Assembly (NCBI GenBank): GCA_964658445.1
Contig: CAZZZH010000017.1
Coordinates: 1-28,972 of the forward strand
Length of the DNA stretch: 28,972 bases
Direction of reading: 5' to 3'
Origin: Ilyomonas sp964658445
Lineage (GTDB): Bacteria > Bacteroidota > Bacteroidia > Chitinophagales > Chitinophagaceae
The notes under the pieces were generated by a model. It ran no database searches, was not told where the DNA came from, and saw only the letters and a list, made by a program, of their open reading frames with translations. The translations under genes and the position numbers were made by a program. Shown here piece after piece: positions 8,338 to 17,670 of this stretch (position 1 is its first letter; each line of letters begins with the position of its first letter).

Positions 8338-10185
8338 ATGAGCGACGAAATAAAACATGAATGTGGCTTAGCCTTCATTCGCCTTCGCAAACCGTTCTCG
8401 TATTATCTTCAAAAGTATGGCACCGCTATGTATGGCTTAAACAAGCTATACCTGCTGATGGAAAAGCAACATAATCGCGGGCAGGATGGAGCGGGCATTG
8501 CCACTGTGAAAGTGAATGTCGAACCGGGTCATCCGTTTCTGCACCGCATTCGCAGCACAGCGCCACAACCTATTGCCGACATATTTAAAACGGTGGGTGA
8601 AGAAGTGCATGAGCTGGAAAAATACCTGCCCGAGCTGAAGCAGCACCCGGGTTTGATGAAGGGAAACATTTCGGTAATGGGCGAATTGTTGCTGGGGCAT
8701 CTTCGCTATGGCACGCAGGGAAGAAACAAGGTAGAGTTCTGCCATCCGTTCATTAAGCGCGACCTGATGCCGAGCAAAAACATGGCGCTGGCAGGCAACT
8801 TTAATCTGGTGAATACCGATGAGCTGTTTGATTTAATCAACTTCGAGCCGGGCGATTTTCAGAAACAAAGCGACCTGGCGGCAATGCTGGAAGTGATCCA
8901 TCATTTTATTTCGAAAGAAGATGAAAAAAACCTGAACCAGCCGGATGTGTTGGGCGCGCTGCGCAAAGCCGTGCCACTGTTCGATGGTGGCTATACCATT
9001 GGTGGTTTGCTGGGCAATGGCTATTCGTTTGTAACGCGCGATGCGCATGGCATTCGTCCTGCGTATTATTACATAGATGATGAAGTAATTGTAGCTGCCA
9101 GCGAGCGCGCTTCCATACGCACTACATTTAATGTAGGTGAAAACGAAGTGCATGAACTGATGCCGGCTTGCGCGTTGATTGTTGACGATAAAGGCAATTA
9201 TACATTAGACCATGTGCAGAAGCCAAAAGAGCGCAGAGCCTGCTCATTTGAGCGAATTTATTTCAGCCGTGGTTCTGATGAAAAGATATACCGCGAGCGG
9301 ATTAACTTAGGCTATCATCTGAGCAACCGCGTGCTGGAACATATTAATTACGATTTAAAGAACACGATATTTTCATACATCCCCAACACAGCAGAAGTTG
9401 CATTTTATGGTTTGGTAAAAGGCATGGAAGATTACCTGAACCTGCGCAAGATTCAGAAGATCATGAGCTGGGGAAACAATGTGAATGAAGAAGCGCTGCG
9501 CGAGCTGATTAACCGTAAAATCCGCCAGGAAAAGATTGCGATTAAAGATGTAAAGCTGCGCACGTTTATTACTGAAGATGTAAGCCGCAACGAGATGGTG
9601 CAGCACGTGTACGACATTACCTATGGCACCGTAAAAAAAGATACGGATACGCTGGTGGTAATTGATGATTCAATTGTGCGTGGCACCACGTTGAAAGAAA
9701 GCATTATCCGGATGCTATCGCGGTTGCATCCAAAGAAAATTATTGTTGTGTCATCGGCGCCGCAAATCCGTTATCCCGATTGCTATGGTATTGACATGAG
9801 TAAACTCGTCGATTTTATTGCATTTCGCGCTGCCATTGACTTATTAAAAGAGCGCGGTATGGAAGACCAGTTGCGTTGCATTTACGAGCAATGTAAAGAG
9901 ATGCACCGAAACAACCAATTGCATACGGAAAACGTGGTAAGAGGTGTATATAAACCATTCACAACTGAAGAAATCTCAAATAAGATTGCAGAAATGATAA
10001 CGCCGCCGGATTTGCAGATTCCCGTGCAGGTTATCTATCAAACCATTGAAGATTTACACGATAGCTGCCCAACCAATACAGGCGATTGGTATTTTACCGG
10101 CAACTATCCAACACCGGGCGGCAATCGCGTGGTAAACAAGGCGTTTATCAATTTTATGGAAGGAAAGAATATGCGCGGCTATTAA
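8338..10185 (+). CDS. purF: Amidophosphoribosyltransferase (PurF family, long Bacteroidetes form)
   Basis: PurF transfers the amide of glutamine to PRPP to give 5-phosphoribosylamine, the first committed step of purine synthesis. The 615-residue protein starts with an N-terminal class II glutaminase domain. Cys9 (HECGLAF) should become the N-terminal nucleophile after removal of an eight-residue propeptide. Family motifs RGQDGAG (47-53), GHLRYGTQG (120-128) and GNFNLVN (153-159) are present. The phosphoribosyltransferase domain has FERIYFSRGSD (304-314) and the PRPP loop VVIDDSIVRGTT (430-441). It is about 100 residues longer than E. coli PurF (505 residues), with a longer C-terminal region ending in DWYFTGNYPTPGG and MRGY. 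Some Bacteroidetes carry two PurF-like genes, so this may be the second paralogue; the symbol is given on family grounds. It is flanked by its own -7 box and terminator, so it is probably monocistronic. Confidence 0.85.
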   Translation: MSDEIKHECGLAFIRLRKPFSYYLQKYGTAMYGLNKLYLLMEKQHNRGQDGAGIATVKVNVEPGHPFLHRIRSTAPQPIADIFKTVGEEVHELEKYLPELKQHPGLMKGNISVMGELLLGHLRYGTQGRNKVEFCHPFIKRDLMPSKNMALAGNFNLVNTDELFDLINFEPGDFQKQSDLAAMLEVIHHFISKEDEKNLNQPDVLGALRKAVPLFDGGYTIGGLLGNGYSFVTRDAHGIRPAYYYIDDEVIVAASERASIRTTFNVGENEVHELMPACALIVDDKGNYTLDHVQKPKERRACSFERIYFSRGSDEKIYRERINLGYHLSNRVLEHINYDLKNTIFSYIPNTAEVAFYGLVKGMEDYLNLRKIQKIMSWGNNVNEEALRELINRKIRQEKIAIKDVKLRTFITEDVSRNEMVQHVYDITYGTVKKDTDTLVVIDDSIVRGTTLKESIIRMLSRLHPKKIIVVSSAPQIRYPDCYGIDMSKLVDFIAFRAAIDLLKERGMEDQLRCIYEQCKEMHRNNQLHTENVVRGVYKPFTTEEISNKIAEMITPPDLQIPVQVIYQTIEDLHDSCPTNTGDWYFTGNYPTPGGNRVVNKAFINFMEGKNMRGY

Positions 10186-10204
10186 ACCGGTTTCAACTAA
10201 TAAT

Positions 10205-10239
10205 AAAAAGAAACGCTCTTTGTAAGGACGTTTCTTTTT
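10205..10239. terminator. Intrinsic terminator after the PurF-like gene
   Basis: An 11-bp perfect inverted repeat, AAAAAGAAACG at 10205-10215 and CGTTTCTTTTT at 10229-10239, with a 13-nt loop lies 20 bp after the stop codon. The stem ends in a T run. The A-rich left arm would also allow termination in the other direction. The rest of the 375-bp gap (10240-10541) shows only a short dyad CCGGT-A-ACCGG at 10371-10381 and no gene. Confidence 0.8.
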
Positions 10240-10541
10240 GCTAAAACGTTCGTTGGGAAACAGATAATTTTTCATAGAGAAGGTTTCCGATAATGATATT
10301 TCTATGCGATATTGGATGGTCAGCCCTGGCAGACTATTGATGTCTTAGCGAAGTGTTTGAAGCCTGATTTCCGGTAACCGGCTGATAAAAAATTGATATT
10401 GGATTCCGGTGTAAAAATATCCGCTTCTTATTTTGTTCAACATTAAATAACACTAATACGCGATTATAATTCTTTAAGGTGCTGGTTTGTTTTCTAACAT
10501 TCTCTTGCACCTGCAAACTGGTATAAAACCTGCATTTGGAG

Positions 10542-10549
10542 TATCTTTG
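10542..10549 (+). promoter_or_regulatory. -7 box (TATCTTTG) of mfd
   Basis: TATCTTTG fits TAnnTTTG and ends 11 bp before the mfd start codon at 10561. Transcription would start only a few bases before ATG, so the mRNA would be nearly leaderless. A weak -33 candidate CTG lies at 10518-10520, 21 bp upstream. Confidence 0.55.
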
Positions 10550-10560
10550 CAACCGCATTT

Positions 10561-13500
10561 ATGAATCTACATACACTGCTTGAGCAGTATCAGAAAAACG
10601 AGCGCGTTTTACAGTTAACGCACAAGCTTTCTTTTGCCCCAACTGATCAATCTTCCGAAAAAATATTCCTAAAAAACTTACAAGGCAGCAGCGCTGAATT
10701 CATTGTGGCGTCTGTGTTTGCGCATCCGAATACGCAGGGATTGAATCATTTGGTGGTATTGAACGATGCGGAAGAAGCGGCTTATTTTCAGAACACATTA
10801 GAGAACTTAACAAGCGCATTAGACTTGTTTTATTTTCCTTCTTCGTTTAAAAACAGGAAGAATTTCAAACTGCTCAACAGCTCGCATGTAATGCTTCGTA
10901 CAGAAGCGTTAACAAAGCTATCTGCCGGTGGTAACAAGAAGATTATTGTAACCTATCCGGAAGCCCTTTTTGAAAAAGTTGTGTTGCCGAAAACATTAAG
11001 CGGGAACATCATCAGCATTAAAGTAAACGACACCATCAATCTCGAAAGCTTGCTGGAATTGTTTGGTATGTATGGTTTTAGAAGAAGCGATTTTGTGTAT
11101 GAACCGGGACAATATGCACTTCGCGGTGGCATCCTCGATATCTATTCTTTCGGCAATGAAAAGCCGTATCGTGTTGAGTTATTTGGCAATGAAGTGGACA
11201 GCATCCGCATCTTCGATCCTGAATCGCAGTTGAGCGAACGTAAGCTGCTGCAGGTGTCCATTATTCCAAATGTCGAGACACAATTTGATACAGGTGATAA
11301 AGTTTCCCTGTTAGAATTCTTACCTGAAAATACTATCGTTTGGCTGAAAGACTGGGATGTAATTAAAGAGAAAATAGAAGTAGAAGAAGAAGACTTAGGC
11401 TTATTTTTAGAGAGAACCAAAGCCGCTTCAGAAAAGCTTCAGGCAGACAGTGAAAAATTGAAAGCAGAAGGCATGACTAAGAAAGCCGCAGCCTTGTTAG
11501 AAAGTGAAGAAGACGACGAAGAAACGCAGATACTAAAAGAAGTAAGCTTGCAGGATTTTTCGCCTGCGGCAACCATTGAGCGACAGATACAACAACGGCA
11601 CATGGTTGAGTTTGGTTACAAGCCACAATTTGCTGTTACGGAAATTGAATTTGCCACCAAATCGCAGCCTTCGTTTAACCGGCAGTTCGACTTGCTGATC
11701 AAAGATTTAAAAGCACATGAAGCAGCCAAATATTCGCTTTATATTTTTGCTGACCAGGCGAAACAATTAGAGCGTTTAACTACCATTTTTACTGATCTTA
11801 AAACAGAGATACAGTTCATTCCGGTTGCGACAAGTATACACGAAGGTTTTATAGATGAAGACCTTAAAGTCGTGTGTTATACCGATCATCAAATCTTTCA
11901 GCGTTATCATAAATACAGAGTTAAGCAAGCTTATAACAAGAACAAAGCACTTACGCTGAAAACCTTGCGTGACCTGCAACCCGGCGATTTCGTAACGCAT
12001 ATCGATCATGGTGTGGGCACGTATAGCGGCTTGCAAAAGATAGACATCAACGGAAGAATTCAGGAAGCCGTTCGCATCATTTATAAAGACAGTGATATTC
12101 TGTATGTGAACATCAATTCGCTGCATAAAATTAGTAAGTACACAGGCAAGGAAGGCACGGTTCCGAAGGTAAATAAACTGGGCAGCGATGTATGGAACCG
12201 GTTGAAAGAAAAGACGAAGACAAAGGTGAAAGAAATCGCCTTTGATCTTATTAAATTATATGCGCAACGCAAAGCGCAGCACGGCTTTGCTTTCGCGCCT
12301 GATAATTATATGCAGGCTGAGTTAGAAGCCTCGTTTATTTATGAAGACACGCCCGACCAGGCAAGTTCTGTCGCCGATGTAAAGCGGGATATGGAGCAAC
12401 AAGCTCCGATGGACCGTTTGGTGTGTGGCGATGTGGGTTTTGGCAAAACAGAAGTGGCCATCCGCGCGGCTTTTAAGGCGGTTCTGGATGGCAAACAAGT
12501 GGCTGTGTTAGTGCCGACAACCATCCTTGCTTTTCAGCATTATAAAACGTTTGAAGACCGGTTGAAAGAGTTCCCAGTGACAGTAGATTATGTGAACCGT
12601 TTTAAATCATCCAAAGAAAAAAAAGAGACGTATCAGAAAGTAGCTGATGGCAAAGTAGACATCATTGTCGGCACACATGCGTTGCTGGCAAAAGATGTGA
12701 AGTTTAAAGATTTGGGTTTGATGATTATTGATGAAGAACAAAAGTTTGGCGTGGCGCATAAAGAGAAATTAAAGACGCTGAAAACAAACGTCGATTGTTT
12801 GACGTTAACGGCTACACCTATCCCGCGCACGCTTCATTTCAGCCTGATGGGAGCACGCGATTTAAGCATCATCAATACTCCGCCGCCCAACCGCCAACCG
12901 ATACAAACAGAAGTGCAAATATTTAATGCAGAAATTATTCGTGATGCTATTTATTATGAAACAGAACGTGGCGGTCAGGTGTTCTTTATTCACAACAGAG
13001 TTCAGGGCTTGCCGGAGATGGCAGCGTTGATTCAAGGTCAATGTCCAGACCTCTCTATTTCGTATGCGCATGGGCAAATGGAAGGTGACCAACTAGAAGA
13101 AAAGATACTTGACTTTATAGACCGCAAGTATGATGTTTTGGTTTGTACCAACATTGTAGAAAGTGGCGTAGATATCCCGAATGTAAACACGATTATCGTG
13201 AACAATGCGCATCATTTTGGCTTGAGCGATTTGCACCAGCTTCGTGGTCGCGTTGGTCGCAGTAATAAGAAAGCCTTTTGTTATTTATTGGCGCCGCCGA
13301 TGAGCACATTGCCAACTGACAGCCGCAAACGCTTACAAACCTTAGAACAATTCAGCGAGTTGGGAAGCGGTTTCCAGATTGCAATGCGAGATTTAGATAT
13401 TCGTGGTGCAGGTAACTTATTGGGCGGCGAACAAAGCGGCTTTATGGCTGAGATTGGCTTCGAAATGTATCAGAAGATATTGGAAGAAGCCGTGCGCGAA

Positions 13501-14058
13501 CTAAAACGTACTTCATTCAAAGATTTGTTTAAAGAAGAGATCAGCAAACAGGATGATTTTGTAAGCGATTGTACCATTGATACCGATCTTGAAATCCTGA
13601 TTCCGGATGAATATGTAGAAAGTATTACCGAACGTTTATCGCTTTATACAAGATTGGATAACTGTGAAAATGAAAATGATTTACAAGCTTTCCATACCGA
13701 AATACAAGACCGTTTTGGACCCATGCCGAAACAAGTAGAAGACTTGTTTACAACGGTTCGCTGCCGCCGCTTAGCCATTGATTTAGGCTTTGAAAAAATG
13801 AGTCTGAAAGATAATACACTGCGTTGTTATTTTATCAACCGCCCCGACTCACCTTACTTTGAAAGCGATCTGTTCAAGCGTGTAATTGAATATCTGCAAA
13901 CAGGTACAAATAAAGCGCGTTTGAAGCAAGCAGGAAAGAACTTTTTACTCATTAGCGATGATGTAAAGAACATGAACGAACTATATTCTTTTTTGAAACG
14001 GATGCATGGCGAAGTGGTACGAATAACTGCCGGGAACTTAGTTACTGCCAATGCTTGA
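10561..14058 (+). CDS. mfd: Transcription-repair coupling factor
   Basis: Mfd is an ATP-driven DNA translocase that pushes stalled RNA polymerase off DNA lesions and recruits UvrA for strand-specific excision repair. The 1165 residues are close to E. coli Mfd (1148). The N-terminal UvrB-like region includes YEPGQYALRGGILDIYSF (about 180-197). An acidic, lysine-rich, probably helical stretch lies at about 285-335 (ending in SEEDDEETQ). The RNA polymerase-interacting domain starts at LQPGDFVTHIDHGVGTYSG (about 471). Helicase motifs are intact: Walker A GDVGFGKT (623-630), DEEQ (724-727), TATPIPRTLHFSLMGARDLS, and QLRGRVGRS in the second lobe. GAGNLLGGEQSG and a C-terminal TRCF domain (about 1010-1110) complete the protein. 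It is convergent with the VCBS lipoprotein gene. No obvious hairpin terminator was seen in the 92 bp between them. Confidence 0.97.
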   Translation: MNLHTLLEQYQKNERVLQLTHKLSFAPTDQSSEKIFLKNLQGSSAEFIVASVFAHPNTQGLNHLVVLNDAEEAAYFQNTLENLTSALDLFYFPSSFKNRKNFKLLNSSHVMLRTEALTKLSAGGNKKIIVTYPEALFEKVVLPKTLSGNIISIKVNDTINLESLLELFGMYGFRRSDFVYEPGQYALRGGILDIYSFGNEKPYRVELFGNEVDSIRIFDPESQLSERKLLQVSIIPNVETQFDTGDKVSLLEFLPENTIVWLKDWDVIKEKIEVEEEDLGLFLERTKAASEKLQADSEKLKAEGMTKKAAALLESEEDDEETQILKEVSLQDFSPAATIERQIQQRHMVEFGYKPQFAVTEIEFATKSQPSFNRQFDLLIKDLKAHEAAKYSLYIFADQAKQLERLTTIFTDLKTEIQFIPVATSIHEGFIDEDLKVVCYTDHQIFQRYHKYRVKQAYNKNKALTLKTLRDLQPGDFVTHIDHGVGTYSGLQKIDINGRIQEAVRIIYKDSDILYVNINSLHKISKYTGKEGTVPKVNKLGSDVWNRLKEKTKTKVKEIAFDLIKLYAQRKAQHGFAFAPDNYMQAELEASFIYEDTPDQASSVADVKRDMEQQAPMDRLVCGDVGFGKTEVAIRAAFKAVLDGKQVAVLVPTTILAFQHYKTFEDRLKEFPVTVDYVNRFKSSKEKKETYQKVADGKVDIIVGTHALLAKDVKFKDLGLMIIDEEQKFGVAHKEKLKTLKTNVDCLTLTATPIPRTLHFSLMGARDLSIINTPPPNRQPIQTEVQIFNAEIIRDAIYYETERGGQVFFIHNRVQGLPEMAALIQGQCPDLSISYAHGQMEGDQLEEKILDFIDRKYDVLVCTNIVESGVDIPNVNTIIVNNAHHFGLSDLHQLRGRVGRSNKKAFCYLLAPPMSTLPTDSRKRLQTLEQFSELGSGFQIAMRDLDIRGAGNLLGGEQSGFMAEIGFEMYQKILEEAVRELKRTSFKDLFKEEISKQDDFVSDCTIDTDLEILIPDEYVESITERLSLYTRLDNCENENDLQAFHTEIQDRFGPMPKQVEDLFTTVRCRRLAIDLGFEKMSLKDNTLRCYFINRPDSPYFESDLFKRVIEYLQTGTNKARLKQAGKNFLLISDDVKNMNELYSFLKRMHGEVVRITAGNLVTANA

Positions 14059-14150
14059 CGCCTGAAATTAGAATACATTATAAACACTCTTGCGATATTA
14101 GCTTGATCCCAAGCCGGCAGTGAATACAAAATACATGATAGTATCTCACA

Positions 14151-17100
14151 CTACTTAGCATTTATACCGAACGCCTTCAAGTTTTCATTATTGATGGCAG
14201 CCAATACAGTGCGCTTTTTAGCTATTGTTATCATCTTCAGATCTCTTACATCGCCATCTATGATCAAGCCACTTTGGGTTGGCGAAACAGCTGTAAAGTT
14301 TCCCTTACCGTCACCGGTTAGCTGCAAGCCGTAAGAGGCATCATAGCGCCCCTGGCCCACGCTGGTTTGGTATTCGTTACCCGCCAGTATTAAGTCCCGT
14401 TTTCCATCGCCGTTGATGTCTGTACAAACCATTGCATTTACCGGCGCTACCTGTGCTTCGTTTGGAAATGGATGGAAGGTAAACCTGCCTTTGCCATCGT
14501 TAACGAAGCATCCACTCCGGGCTTCGTTGCAGTGAAGGACGGTTGCATTCTGCATCATTTCCGGCGTGAAGATTTGGTCCATTGTTGCCTTTGCAAACAA
14601 GGCATTCTGGTCGAATGTTTTTTTCAGGGATGGCATTTGCACTGCCCATTCATCGCGCGAGACGCCTGAGGATAATACATACTTTCCATCATTGTCTTTG
14701 ATGTAATAACAGAGTATCGGCTCTACGGTGCCGTTGCCGTCAAAGTCTTTGGCAACAAGCTCTGCAGGCTGCTTTGCATTGATATGATAAGGTGTGTTTA
14801 AGCCTTCGTTCCCGGCAATAATATCAAGGTCGCCATCGCCATCGACATCTGTAACAACCAGACTTCGCCAGAAGCCCGACGCATCGCCCAAACCACTTTC
14901 GTTAGTTATCTCTTTTAACGATGAGCCCGTGTTTTTAAAGATGCGGATGGGCGACCAATCGGCTGCAATAATGAGATCGGGTTTGTTGTCGCCGTCAATG
15001 TCAACCCAGGCAGCGGCGTTCATTAAACCCGCTTCTTCAAGGTCGGGACAAACAGCACGTGTAACATCGGTAAACACGCCATGATCGTTGCGAAGAATGT
15101 AGCTGCGCACTGGTTGCGGAAACGTGCCCAGCGACACGCGCCCACCAATGAAAATATCTTTATCACCATCGCCATCCATGTCTGCAATCGCCACGCATTT
15201 ACCGGGCGTGCTAATGAGCTGCGAGAAGGCATTTTCATTCAAACTAAAATTGCCTTTGCCATCATTGATATACAAACGCGGACGATAAAAAGATGAGTTA
15301 GGATCGAACTCGCTGCTGCCGCTGATGATGAGTAAATCGGAATCGCCATCGCCGTCGGCATCGAACAAAACACTTTGCATGTCTTCTTCATTCTTGGTTC
15401 CGGCGACGAGATCTTTACTACTGAAAGTGCCATCGCTTTTTTGTAAAAACACTTTGCCGGATTGGTTGTAAGCGCCACCAATAAAGAAGTCTTCGCGACC
15501 ATCGCCATTCATATCGCCGGTGCTGATAAACGGACCTTCCTGCGAATATTTTTGTTGCAGTAAAGGCTGAAAAGCATAATCGAAAAAGAAGGTTTCTTTA
15601 TGATGGAAGTTGATGTTTTCAGCCGTTGTTATATCGTTGAAAATCGGCTCCGGCAAAGGCTTCTCGCCTTCTTGCTTGTTGACGGCATCTTTATAATTGA
15701 GCGTTATAATAGTGTTGAGATGAGGATAAAGAACCACCTGTTGTTTCTTATCCGGCCAAACAATTTTTAGTGAATCAACATTGCTGTTGGCAAAACCAAA
15801 ATGAAGACGATTATCAACGGTTGAAAGATAGCCGCGAACAGGTTCCTGCTCCAGCATTTGCACAGCAGTTTTGCTATACGAAAACACTTTAGCGCCGATG
15901 CCGTCTTTGTTGGTTGTGTCGCCATGCAATTGAATGGTGAGATAGTTATTGCTCCGCTTTTTCTCATTATTGTTATCAATGTCATTCTGCATAATAAAAG
16001 CTTCGCCATTGATGTTGTTAGTGATGATGTCGAGGTCGCCATCATTATCCAGATCGGCATATGCCGCACCGTTTGAAATGGATAACTGATCGATGCCTGC
16101 GGGCTGCGATACATCCTCAAATGTGAGGTCGCCTTTATTTCGATAAATATAGTTGCGAAGCTGGACAGGACCCAGGGAAGAGAGATGATCCATAAATATT
16201 CTGCGCTGCCCGGCATCGTTGTCGGGAATGCCTGTTTGCACAACCGTATTATGCCGGTATTCGAGGAAGTCAATATTGGTGGGATCGCGCCCCAAACCAT
16301 TGGTAATATGAATGTCTTTCCAGCCATCATTATCCAGGTCTGCCATTAACACACTCCAGCTCCAATCGGTTTCGGCAATGCCTGCCATCTCCCCTATTTC
16401 ACTGAAGAAAGGTTCTTCTTTACCATCCTGCAAACGCTTGCCCCTGTTGAGTTGCAGCATGTTGTGGATGTATTGCGGCTGGTAGCCTTTGTCCATTTCT
16501 AACTGGTGCCGCTGGTCGGACAGAAACGAGTACATCATCTTCTTTCGCTCGTTGGTTTCGGGCTGCATATCGAGCGTAATGATGTCGGAAAGTGTATCGT
16601 TGTTCAGGTCTGCTGCATCGGTGCCCATGCTTGAGTAGCTCTGGTGTTTTACTGCCGAAGCAATGCAGTTGGTGAAGGTTCCGTTTTTATTATTCAGCCA
16701 TAATAAATCGTTGCGGATATAATCGTTGGAGACATAGATATCGGGGTAACCATCATTATTAAAATCACTAACCGTAATGCCTAAACCATTGCCATCTTCT
16801 ATGATGCCGGCTGCCTTGGAAACGTCCTTGAAAACCGGGTGATCCATACCTGCAGGAATGCCTTCATTATGAAATAACTTATCGCCCGCGATGGCATTGC
16901 TATCCACTTTATAATCGCGGATATTGTTAGGTTGAAAGTCGTTTAGCGTGTGGTTCAACAAGTACATATCAAGCCTGCCATCGCCGTCATAATCGAAGAA
17001 GGCAGCCTGCGTAGAATAGGAAGTATCGGCAAGACCGTACTCGGCGGCTTCCTCTTTAAAAGTCATGTTATGTTGGTTAATAAAGAGCAGATTCTTTCTT

Positions 17101-17558
17101 TGCGCACCCGCTACTCTTCCTGACACACAAACATAGATGTCTGACCAGCCATCGTTGTTGATATCGATGACACTGACACCCGTGCACCATGCATTTGTGG
17201 TTACGCCGGCTTGTTGTGTTACATCTTCAAAGCGCATATCGCCTTTGTTAATATAAAGTTTAGAACTGAGTTGATTTCCGGCAAAAAAAATATCCTGCAA
17301 TCCATCGTGATTGAAATCGCCGACGCCGACACCACCGCCCATATAAGTATATTCATTGACGAACATATTTACCGAGTCGTTTTCGGTGATGGTATTTTTG
17401 AAATCTACATTGGTATGAGAAGATGGAAGAAGGGTAAAATGCAGACCCGCCGGAGTAGGTTTTGTAGTGCAGGAGAACAAAAAAAGGCAGCTTAGAATAA
17501 TAAGCTGGCAGCTGATAAGGCGAGCGTTGGCATGCATCTTAGTCATCGTTCGTAGCAT
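14151..17558 (-). CDS. VCBS/FG-GAP repeat lipoprotein with ASPIC/UnbV domain (CRTAC1-like)
   Basis: This large, 1135-residue lipoprotein has a lipobox LFSC at Cys30. Met5 and Met8 are alternative starts with the same lipobox. About thirteen calcium-binding-type loops of the form D-x-[ND]-x-D-G-x-x-D are visible, such as DFNHDGLQD at 81, DINNDGWSD at 132, DFNNDGYPD at 265, DLDNDGDLD at 502, DMNGDGRED at 682 and, near the C-terminus, DINGDGKRD. They should build two beta-propeller-like units around an ASPIC/UnbV domain at about 538-612 (NYLTIQLHG, then GIGAKV, LHFGFA, VDSLKIVWP). The family is common in Bacteroidetes, usually at the cell surface or in the periplasm, and its biochemical role is not established. 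Binding of glycans or proteins is a reasonable guess. It lies downstream of the SusCD operon on the same strand, but a terminator and its own -7 box separate it. The residues after Cys30 (TTKP) lack the C-K-K pattern of the three operon lipoproteins. Confidence 0.88.
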   Translation of the reverse strand: MLRTMTKMHANARLISCQLIILSCLFLFSCTTKPTPAGLHFTLLPSSHTNVDFKNTITENDSVNMFVNEYTYMGGGVGVGDFNHDGLQDIFFAGNQLSSKLYINKGDMRFEDVTQQAGVTTNAWCTGVSVIDINNDGWSDIYVCVSGRVAGAQRKNLLFINQHNMTFKEEAAEYGLADTSYSTQAAFFDYDGDGRLDMYLLNHTLNDFQPNNIRDYKVDSNAIAGDKLFHNEGIPAGMDHPVFKDVSKAAGIIEDGNGLGITVSDFNNDGYPDIYVSNDYIRNDLLWLNNKNGTFTNCIASAVKHQSYSSMGTDAADLNNDTLSDIITLDMQPETNERKKMMYSFLSDQRHQLEMDKGYQPQYIHNMLQLNRGKRLQDGKEEPFFSEIGEMAGIAETDWSWSVLMADLDNDGWKDIHITNGLGRDPTNIDFLEYRHNTVVQTGIPDNDAGQRRIFMDHLSSLGPVQLRNYIYRNKGDLTFEDVSQPAGIDQLSISNGAAYADLDNDGDLDIITNNINGEAFIMQNDIDNNNEKKRSNNYLTIQLHGDTTNKDGIGAKVFSYSKTAVQMLEQEPVRGYLSTVDNRLHFGFANSNVDSLKIVWPDKKQQVVLYPHLNTIITLNYKDAVNKQEGEKPLPEPIFNDITTAENINFHHKETFFFDYAFQPLLQQKYSQEGPFISTGDMNGDGREDFFIGGAYNQSGKVFLQKSDGTFSSKDLVAGTKNEEDMQSVLFDADGDGDSDLLIISGSSEFDPNSSFYRPRLYINDGKGNFSLNENAFSQLISTPGKCVAIADMDGDGDKDIFIGGRVSLGTFPQPVRSYILRNDHGVFTDVTRAVCPDLEEAGLMNAAAWVDIDGDNKPDLIIAADWSPIRIFKNTGSSLKEITNESGLGDASGFWRSLVVTDVDGDGDLDIIAGNEGLNTPYHINAKQPAELVAKDFDGNGTVEPILCYYIKDNDGKYVLSSGVSRDEWAVQMPSLKKTFDQNALFAKATMDQIFTPEMMQNATVLHCNEARSGCFVNDGKGRFTFHPFPNEAQVAPVNAMVCTDINGDGKRDLILAGNEYQTSVGQGRYDASYGLQLTGDGKGNFTAVSPTQSGLIIDGDVRDLKMITIAKKRTVLAAINNENLKAFGINAK

Positions 17559-17587
17559 AGAAGTGAGTCGTTTTTCCGTTCGGCAAT

Positions 17588-17595
17588 CAAATTTA
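17588..17595 (-). promoter_or_regulatory. -7 box of the VCBS lipoprotein gene
   Basis: On the minus strand this reads TAAATTTG, a match to TAnnTTTG, 29 bp upstream of the start codon at 17558. No -33 TTG was found at the usual spacing, so the call rests on one box and position. Confidence 0.45.
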
Positions 17596-17670
17596 CAAGA
17601 GACAGGGTACCGTCAGTTTTTATTTCAAACCAGGCTGGAATCTGTTAAAAAACTTCTTTAGCTGCCACCT

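Noticed and set aside
8055..8360. 101-codon open frame before the PurF-like gene
   Set aside because: It overlaps the PurF-like promoter and start, has no recognisable domain and has a composition unlike the neighbouring proteins.
15767..16330. 187-codon frame within the VCBS gene on the same strand
   Set aside because: It lies entirely inside the well-supported VCBS/ASPIC coding frame and has no family features.
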